Assembly: GCA_024643585.1 (NCBI GenBank)
Contig: JAHEMP010000084.1
Location: 1 to 8,650 of the forward strand
DNA: 8,650 nt
Reading direction: 5' to 3'
Source: Crocinitomicaceae bacterium
GTDB lineage: Bacteria > Bacteroidota > Bacteroidia > Flavobacteriales_D > Crocinitomicaceae
The notes beneath the pieces are model-generated. The model was not told where the DNA came from. It ran no database searches and saw only the letters and a list, made by a program, of their open reading frames with translations. A program made the translations under genes and the position numbers. Position 1 is the first letter of the stretch, and every line of letters starts with the position of its first letter. Shown in pieces: positions 1 through 4,612 of this stretch.

Positions 1-235
1 ATATACCTTTGAATACGATGGAAGTTCACCAACAGTAGAAAAAGGATCGATTACAGTAAATGGTACTAGCTTGACCGTTGTTGATTCAAAGGAAAACCAA
101 TTCTCGGTTTGCATTATTCCTTATACGTACGAGCACACCAACTTTCATCAATTAAAAGTAGGCGACAAAATCAATTTGGAGTTTGATATTATTGGGAAAT
201 ATGTGGCGAAACTTATGAGTGGAAAGTTGTCTTGA
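1..235 (+). CDS. ribE: Riboflavin synthase alpha chain, C-terminal fragment (5' end outside window)
   Basis: Reading from base 2 gives 77 residues and a TGA stop at 233-235, with no start codon needed because the frame is open to the window edge. The enzyme joins two 6,7-dimethyl-8-ribityllumazine molecules to make riboflavin, in the cytoplasm, as a trimer. The protein normally has two similar lumazine-binding barrels of about 95 residues. What is visible is most of the second: the signature KGSITVNGTSLTVV, then IIPYTYEHTNF, then the closing LEFDIIGKYVAK, in the order and spacing known for this family. The short tail after GKYVAK is normal for the family, so the 3' end looks intact. The gene converges with the secreted-protein gene that ends at 305. 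The symbol is ribE in many genomes and ribC in others. The family call is secure; nothing can be said about the missing first two thirds. Confidence 0.93.
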   Translation, partial: YTFEYDGSSPTVEKGSITVNGTSLTVVDSKENQFSVCIIPYTYEHTNFHQLKVGDKINLEFDIIGKYVAKLMSGKLS

Positions 236-304
236 GTGAAAAGTGGAAAGTAAAAGAGCCGAAAACACTCTACATTTTCAAACTTTATTCTCTGTACTTT
301 TCTC

Positions 305-838
305 TTACCACTTTTTGTATTTCTTCGCCAATTTCTTTTTTAATCTTTTAAGCACGGTTTCTTTGGAGCTGATATTTCCGCAACGAACGAGTGCGGTTTT
401 TACCATCACATCGTTTCGGTAGATGAAAAATTCAAAAGTGACAGACGTTACCTCCTCGCGATAAAGTGAAAATAGCGTCCCGTAATCCAAGGCAACAGCC
501 AAACTATCGTTTTTATTGGTTTTTTTAAATCGACTATCGTATCCTCGCACCGAAACCAGCATGTATGTGTCGATGCCTTTTTCTTTAACCGCCGCTCTAA
601 GTTCTGGAGTCACCAAAAGAGACGGATCGGCGCCTTGTTTCAACACATTGATGGAAGGCACAGCTTTAACATTCAATTCTGCGAAGAATTCTGTCAAGGC
701 TATTTCAAGCATAAACCGTTCGTCTTCTTTGTCCATTTGACCAACGATTAACGCGTTCGTCAAATTCAATTTTTGTTTTTTCTGCCCAAAAGAAAAAGAA
801 CTCAGAATTAAGGCGAAGATTAGAATTAGGTTTTTCAT
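305..838 (-). CDS. Small secreted protein of unknown function, coupled to metF
   Basis: The 177-residue protein starts with a clear Sec signal peptide: MKNLILIFALILSSFSFGQ, with a lysine near the start, a hydrophobic core at about 4-17 and a likely cleavage near residues 18-20. There is no lipobox cysteine, so it should be periplasmic or exported rather than a lipoprotein. After the signal comes a mixed alpha/beta region (about 28-160) and a very basic tail (KRLKKKLAKKYKKW). The segment at 40-95, an acidic helix followed by AVPS and then a helix and a hydrophobic strand (TYMLVSVRGYD), recalls periplasmic proteins of the CsgG/TolB-N-terminal type of fold; this is only a resemblance by eye. I do not recognise the family. 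The ATG lies one base after the metF stop codon (TAATATG on the minus strand), so it is almost surely co-transcribed and probably translationally coupled with metF. A functional link to folate metabolism is not implied by the sequence. Confidence 0.82.
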   Translation of the reverse strand: MKNLILIFALILSSFSFGQKKQKLNLTNALIVGQMDKEDERFMLEIALTEFFAELNVKAVPSINVLKQGADPSLLVTPELRAAVKEKGIDTYMLVSVRGYDSRFKKTNKNDSLAVALDYGTLFSLYREEVTSVTFEFFIYRNDVMVKTALVRCGNISSKETVLKRLKKKLAKKYKKW

Positions 839-839
839 A

Positions 840-1790
840 TTAAAAAATTTCTTTTGCTATGGACTTTACTTGTGACGAATTGGACATGGTGTAATAATGT
901 ATACAAGGCACGCCATATTCTTTTAATTCTTTTGATTGTTGAATTCCCCATTCAATTCCGACTTGTTCAACCGATTTGTTGTCTTTGCATTTCATCAATT
1001 CTTTGGACAAAGCTTCCGGCAAATCGATATGAAAAAACTTGGGTAAAAACGAAATGTGATTCAAGGATTTAATGGGTTTCAGTCCAGGAATAATAGGAAC
1101 ATTAATGTCCATTGCTCGACATGCATCCACGAAATCATAAAATTTTTGGTTGTCGAAAAACATTTGTGTTGTGATGTATTCCGCTCCCGCTTCCACTTTG
1201 GCTTTCAAATAGTGTAAATCTGTCGAAAGATTCATGGCTTCGAAATGTTTTTCAGGATAACCAGCTGCTCCTATGCAGAAGTTTGTCGGTTCCAAATCTA
1301 CATCGTCCAACATATAATGGCCTTCGTTCATGTCTGTAATCTGGCGAATCAATTCAACCGCATATTGATGTCCATTTGGATCGGGACGAAAAACGCTTTC
1401 CGTTTTTATAGAATCTCCTCGCAACGCCAAGACGTTGTCGATTCCTAAGAATTGTAAATCGATTAAAGCGTTTTCTGTTTCCTCTTTGGAAAATCCGCCA
1501 CAAATAAGATGAGGTACAGCATCTACGTCGTACTTGTTCATAATCGCCGCACAAATACCAACCGTTCCCGGGCGTTTACGAATGGCTATTTTTTCCAAAA
1601 GTCCGTTTTCACGCTCTTTGTAAATATACTCTTCACGGTGATACGTTACATTCACAAATTTCGGTTTGAATTCCATCATCGGATCGATTCCGTCGAAAAT
1701 GGATTGAATACTTTTCCCCTTCAACGGTGGAAGAATTTCAAACGAGAACAGCGTTTCCTTCGCTTCTTTTATGTGTTGTGTAACTTTCAT
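840..1790 (-). CDS. metF: 5,10-methylenetetrahydrofolate reductase
   Basis: MetF reduces 5,10-methylene-THF to 5-methyl-THF with an FAD cofactor; the product feeds methionine synthase. The protein has 316 residues, close to the roughly 300 of bacterial MetF, and should fold as one TIM barrel in the cytoplasm. Visible family motifs in order: SFEILPP at 16-22, where E18 matches the catalytic glutamate of the FEFFPP motif; NVTYH at 47-51; PHLICGG at 93-99; LALRGD at 121-126, an FAD-binding turn; AGYPEKH at 176-182; and AGAEYITTQMFFD at 201-213. There is no C-terminal regulatory domain of the eukaryotic kind. The ATG at 1790 fits the family start, and a plausible promoter lies just upstream. ispD is upstream on the same strand with a 48-base gap, and a secreted protein gene follows after one base. 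No SAM riboswitch fits in the short leader. Confidence 0.97.
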   Translation of the reverse strand: MKVTQHIKEAKETLFSFEILPPLKGKSIQSIFDGIDPMMEFKPKFVNVTYHREEYIYKERENGLLEKIAIRKRPGTVGICAAIMNKYDVDAVPHLICGGFSKEETENALIDLQFLGIDNVLALRGDSIKTESVFRPDPNGHQYAVELIRQITDMNEGHYMLDDVDLEPTNFCIGAAGYPEKHFEAMNLSTDLHYLKAKVEAGAEYITTQMFFDNQKFYDFVDACRAMDINVPIIPGLKPIKSLNHISFLPKFFHIDLPEALSKELMKCKDNKSVEQVGIEWGIQQSKELKEYGVPCIHYYTMSNSSQVKSIAKEIF

Positions 1791-1806
1791 GGATTATTTA
1801 AGTGGT

Positions 1807-1836
1807 TAAAGATACAGGAATTTAGAGGTCAACAAA
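1807..1836 (-). promoter_or_regulatory. Possible Bacteroidota-type promoter for metF
   Basis: On the minus strand the 48-base gap between ispD and metF holds TTTG (1836-1833), an 18-base spacer, then TATCTTTA (1814-1807). This matches the Bacteroidota primary sigma factor consensus (TTTG at -33, TAnnTTTG at -7) in all fixed positions except the last G. Transcription would begin near 1800, about 10 bases ahead of the metF ATG, leaving a very short leader. Such matches occur by chance in AT-rich DNA, and metF could instead be read through from ispD. Confidence 0.35.
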
Positions 1837-1838
1837 TT

Positions 1839-2510
1839 TCATTTTCGGTTTGTCCACCAAAATTCTGTTAATATCATGTCTTTTTCCGTTGTTATTTTCA
1901 AGTTTTCTTCGTTTCCATTGAACAAATGAACAGCAAAACCGGCTGCTTCAAATACCGATGCATCGTCTGTAAAATTAGAGTTGAAATCAAGCTCGTAGGC
2001 TTTACGTATTTCTTGTCGTCGAAAACATTGGGGTGTCTGCACACGTTTGTACTCGGCGCGATTCACCGATTTGTTTTTCTCTCCATCAGACCATCGCAAA
2101 GAGTCAATAGAATCTATAACTGGAATGGCGCCCAAATGATTTTGTAGTGATTCTAAACCACGTTTCAAGGTCTCGGCCGACACAAGTGGTCTTACGCCAT
2201 CGTGAATCATAATCTGATTACCAGAACATGTTTCCAATGCATTTTTCACAGAATGAAAACGTTCCAAGCCACCGTTTACGACACTATGTTTTACAGAGAA
2301 ATTATATTTCTCACAGAGCTGTTGCCATTCGTTTTTCCAATCGTTTGGGAGTGTAATGATTATTTGTGCCTTTGGGTCAAAATCATGAAATACATTTATT
2401 GTTCTCATTAAAACAGGCATACCGGCGAGCAAAAGGAATTGTTTGGGGTAATTTCCTCCCATTCTTTTTCCAATGCCTCCAGCGGTAATAATAATACTTA
2501 ATTCACTCAT
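1839..2510 (-). CDS. ispD: 2-C-methyl-D-erythritol 4-phosphate cytidylyltransferase
   Basis: IspD transfers CMP from CTP to methylerythritol phosphate, the third step of the non-mevalonate (MEP) isoprenoid pathway. The 223-residue protein has the usual length. Nucleotidyltransferase features are visible: the N-terminal CTP loop AGGIGKRMGG...PKQF at 10-25, with K15, R16 and K23; GGLERFHSVKNAL at 80-92; IHDGVRPLV at 102-110, with the metal-binding aspartate D104; RVQTPQCF at 156-163; TDDASVFE at 181-188; and NLKITTEKDM at 203-212. The ATG at 2510 is chosen because the family begins directly with the first beta strand (SIIITAGG). The frame stays open upstream to a TTG at 2540, but that longer start would lie inside a terminator hairpin and add ten residues the family lacks. 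The nearest upstream gene is separated from ispD by that terminator. No ispF or other MEP gene is in the window, which is common because these genes are often scattered. Confidence 0.96.
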   Translation of the reverse strand: MSELSIIITAGGIGKRMGGNYPKQFLLLAGMPVLMRTINVFHDFDPKAQIIITLPNDWKNEWQQLCEKYNFSVKHSVVNGGLERFHSVKNALETCSGNQIMIHDGVRPLVSAETLKRGLESLQNHLGAIPVIDSIDSLRWSDGEKNKSVNRAEYKRVQTPQCFRRQEIRKAYELDFNSNFTDDASVFEAAGFAVHLFNGNEENLKITTEKDMILTEFWWTNRK

Positions 2511-2516
2511 GCGTAC

Positions 2517-2554
2517 AAATAAAAAAAGGTCATTAGCCAACGACCAATAACCTT
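2517..2554 (-). terminator. Rho-independent terminator of the small membrane protein gene, abutting ispD
   Basis: Read on the minus strand, AAGGTTATT (2554-2546) pairs with AATGACCTT (2534-2526) to give a 9-base-pair stem with one G-U wobble and an 11-base loop. It is followed directly by a run of seven T, then ATTT. The stem begins 20 bases after the stop codon of the 62-residue gene. The wobble is a G-U pair only in minus-strand RNA (C-A on the other strand), so the hairpin favours this direction. The T-tract ends only a few bases before the ispD ATG at 2510. Confidence 0.75.
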
Positions 2555-2573
2555 CAATTTCTTTTCTACTGGA

Positions 2574-2762
2574 TTATATTAATTTCCCGTCGTCTTTTGC
2601 TTTTTGGGTCATTTTCCTTTGCAGGTTTAACCAATAAAACAAACCAACAAACCCAAGTACAATACAAGCATAATTGAAAATATTACCTACCATTTCTAAA
2701 GGAAGAAAAGCATAGTTTGTCATCAAGTCACCGATTGCGTAAAAAATAGTTGAAGAATTCAT
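2574..2762 (-). CDS. Small membrane protein, 62 residues (possibly DUF6341-like)
   Basis: The protein has one clear membrane segment at about 27-45 (NIFNYACIVLGFVGLFYWL), after a moderately hydrophobic N-terminal helix (IFYAIGDLMTNYAFLPLEMV). A short polar, basic tail follows (QRKMTQKAKDDGKLI). The layout (hydrophobic start, a PLE-like turn, one strong helix ending in FYWL and a charged tail) recalls small Bacteroidota proteins classed as DUF6341, some of which have been mislabelled as uracil phosphoribosyltransferase. That match is from memory of the pattern and is not certain. Its own terminator lies 20 bases downstream and it is divergent from the bestrophin gene, so it appears to be a single-gene unit. 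I saw no convincing consensus promoter for it in the 118-base upstream region. The ATG at 2762 is the only sensible start. The function is unknown. Confidence 0.78.
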   Translation of the reverse strand: MNSSTIFYAIGDLMTNYAFLPLEMVGNIFNYACIVLGFVGLFYWLNLQRKMTQKAKDDGKLI

Positions 2763-2831
2763 CTGTTCAAAATTTAGTGGTACAAAGAAAATAAAAATAA
2801 TTCAAAGAAATGGTGCAAAGCCCTAAATATC

Positions 2832-2861
2832 TTGCAATAATGCATCAGAATGGTAACTTTG
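2832..2861 (+). promoter_or_regulatory. Bacteroidota-type promoter for the bestrophin gene
   Basis: TTG at 2832-2834 is followed after 19 bases by TAACTTTG at 2854-2861, a perfect match to the -7 consensus TAnnTTTG at the usual spacing from the -33 element. Transcription would start near 2866-2870, giving a leader of only about 11-15 bases before the ATG at 2881. That leaves no room for a riboswitch or other long leader element. The rest of the divergent gap (2763-2880) is AT-rich with no other signal I could support. Confidence 0.65.
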
Positions 2862-2880
2862 ACTACTTCATTTTCAATTT

Positions 2881-3753
2881 ATGGTAAATTATAACCCCAA
2901 AAGTTGGTTAAAGCTGATTTTCGCCCTTCACAAAAGCGACACCATACGGATGTTGTGGAAAGAGCTAATTTACATTGGTCTTTTTACTTTGTTGATTGAC
3001 TTTTTGGTCATGCATTTTTTTCCAAATGAAACTGTACTCGAAAAGTTAATTGCCGTTTATTCGCTTATTGGTTTTGTCATCTCATTGCTTCTCGTTTTCC
3101 GAACAAATACCGCTTACGACAGATGGTGGGAAGGTCGAAAAAAGTGGGGCGAAATGGTCAATGATTCAAGAAATTTAGCTTCAAAACTTTCGGTCTATAT
3201 AACGGAGCAGGACGACCAAGATTTTTTCAAGCGAATGATCCCAAATTTCGTCTTTGCCTGTAAGGAACATTTGCGAAAAGGCGTTGATCTTGAAACATTG
3301 AAACTCACTGAAAAAGAATTTGAATCCCTGCGAAGTAAAAACCACATTCCTTTGGCCTTTTCAAACTTAATGTTCGAGAAATTTGTGGAACTGCGTGAAA
3401 AAGGAATTGTGAGTAGCGAAGACATCTTCATTTTGGACAAAAACCTGAATGCATTAATCGACAGTATTGGCGCATGTGAAAGAATTAAAAACACCCCTAT
3501 TCCGTATTCTTATTCATTGTTTATCAAGAAATTCATTTTCATATACGTAACAACGCTTCCCCTCGCTTTCGTCACGACTTTTGGCTACTGGTCGGCACTC
3601 ATCGCAACCTTTGTGTTTTATGTATTGGTTAGTATGGAAGTTTTAGCCGAGGAAATCGAAGATCCTTTTGGGACTGATGACAACGATTTACCTACGGATC
3701 AAATTTGCGAACGAATTGAAGCAAATGTTGTAGAAGTTTTTGAAAGAAAATAA
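2881..3753 (+). CDS. Bestrophin family ion channel
   Basis: The 290-residue protein belongs to the bestrophin family (the bacterial YneE/UPF0187 group), which forms homopentameric membrane channels. Family hallmarks are visible: FRTNTAYDRWWEGRKKWG at 73-90, NDSRNLA at 94-100, GACERIKNTPIPYSYS at 197-212, and EEIEDPFGTDDNDLP at 257-271, the acidic cluster near the end of the last membrane helix. Predicted membrane helices lie near 28-47, 53-73, 213-235 and 236-254, with a soluble helical stretch from about 105 to 195, as in the Klebsiella bestrophin structure. Eukaryotic members conduct chloride and bicarbonate; the Klebsiella homologue is cation-selective, so ion choice cannot be read from the family alone. 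The gene has its own promoter and converges with the DAB operon, with four bases between the stop codons. A role in bicarbonate movement is therefore an inference from position. The length and all motifs look intact. Confidence 0.95.
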   Translation: MVNYNPKSWLKLIFALHKSDTIRMLWKELIYIGLFTLLIDFLVMHFFPNETVLEKLIAVYSLIGFVISLLLVFRTNTAYDRWWEGRKKWGEMVNDSRNLASKLSVYITEQDDQDFFKRMIPNFVFACKEHLRKGVDLETLKLTEKEFESLRSKNHIPLAFSNLMFEKFVELREKGIVSSEDIFILDKNLNALIDSIGACERIKNTPIPYSYSLFIKKFIFIYVTTLPLAFVTTFGYWSALIATFVFYVLVSMEVLAEEIEDPFGTDDNDLPTDQICERIEANVVEVFERK

Positions 3754-3757
3754 CTTT

Positions 3758-4597
3758 TTAAGGATTGCAAAAATCACAATATTGAGCAGATTCAAATGTT
3801 GACCTAGGATTTCGAATCGATTCTGAAAAGCCACATTTTTGACAAGCATGGATAAATGTTTTTATCGATTGTGTCGGCAAACCGCACATCTCGCAGGGCA
3901 GCCCTTTCACCACATCCGTCAATCCATAACCCGGAGAATGGCATTTTTGACAAGAAGATAATGCCCTTTCAATCATGGCATCGGTCGCTTGAGCGATTAC
4001 CTCTCTTCTTTTCGGGTTGAACATCGCTCGCATGTCGGTTTCAACGTACACCTTTTTGTTTCTTTCTAAGATTCTTTGAAAGTTAGCCGCTAAATCGTCC
4101 CAATGTAGTATTCCTTTAACAATTTCATCACTTGCATTTTTGTCACTTCTTAAAATCACCGCGTGATCTGGAAAACCAATTTTTTCGACAAATGATGTAA
4201 GCTCTGAAATAGTAGAACAAAATTGACCGTCCAAGTTGGTGTCCGAACTTAATTTCTTGCCGATTATTTCAAGGTCATTCTTTCGGTCTTTTAACATGAC
4301 CAACTCTTCATTACAAGAAGAAAACACAAAGGCCGGATGCGGCCCAAAAGAACCTTCGCTTGATATTGCAATATCCGCACCTGTAAGATCCATTGCCATT
4401 TCACATTTCAGTCGTGCTGTTGAAATTGCATCAGCTACTCTGTTGACTTCTCCTGTAAACGTTCCCAGAAGATCCGTGTCGAGTTTGCTGGTAACAAAAG
4501 GTAGCCCATTTAATTTTTGGGCTACCTTCGGACCAATAATCTTTTCCTTTTCATGCTTTGTTGCAATAACAATTTTTCTACCTGAAAAAAGATTCAT
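3758..4597 (-). CDS. DUF6671-type protein with C-terminal CxxC zinc-ribbon-like region, third gene of the DAB operon
   Basis: The 279-residue protein has no signal peptide or membrane segment and should be cytoplasmic. It carries sharply defined motifs typical of the uncharacterised DUF6671 family, a match I make from memory of the pattern: TKHEKEK at 13-19, DTDLLGTFTGE at 40-50, SEGSFGPHP at 80-88, GFPDHAVILR at 141-150 and ETDMRAMFNP at 186-195. The density of charged and glycine residues in these motifs (K, D, T, E, H, R) looks like an active site rather than a scaffold. Behind it sit four CxxC pairs (C216/C219, C235/C238, C252/C255, C274/C277), enough for two zinc-ribbon-like sites. The start ATG lies 15 bases after the dabA stop, so it is very probably co-transcribed with dabB and dabA. 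Its function is not known; an accessory role for DAB (assembly, zinc supply, regulation) is only an inference from position. Confidence 0.88.
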   Translation of the reverse strand: MNLFSGRKIVIATKHEKEKIIGPKVAQKLNGLPFVTSKLDTDLLGTFTGEVNRVADAISTARLKCEMAMDLTGADIAISSEGSFGPHPAFVFSSCNEELVMLKDRKNDLEIIGKKLSSDTNLDGQFCSTISELTSFVEKIGFPDHAVILRSDKNASDEIVKGILHWDDLAANFQRILERNKKVYVETDMRAMFNPKRREVIAQATDAMIERALSSCQKCHSPGYGLTDVVKGLPCEMCGLPTQSIKTFIHACQKCGFSESIRNPRSTFESAQYCDFCNP

Positions 4598-4612
4598 TTC
4601 AATCGGATGTGA

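Noticed and set aside
236..317. Bidirectional terminator between riboflavin synthase and the secreted protein gene
   Set aside because: AAAAGTGG (239-246) and CCACTTTT (308-315) are complementary but enclose about 60 bases, and the inner AGAG/CTCT pairing around 255-273 is only four bases. Neither makes a convincing terminator stem.
1509..1871. 120-codon plus-strand open frame across metF and the end of ispD
   Set aside because: It is antisense to two clear housekeeping genes, and its composition (F, R, N-rich) shows no protein-like pattern.
2508..2540. Longer ispD starting at TTG 2540
   Set aside because: The extra ten residues precede the conserved first strand of the fold, and the start would lie inside the terminator hairpin; the ATG at 2510 fits the family.
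2763..2831. Minus-strand promoter for the 62-residue membrane protein gene
   Set aside because: Several TTTG words occur (for example CTTTG near 2783-2790), but none pairs with a TAnnTTTG element at the right spacing.
3758..3950. Rubredoxin-like or ferredoxin-like iron site in the CxxC region
   Set aside because: The four CxxC pairs are set in polar, glycine-containing ribbon-like turns without the rubredoxin CPxCG context on both knuckles; a structural zinc site is more likely, though metal identity cannot be read from sequence.
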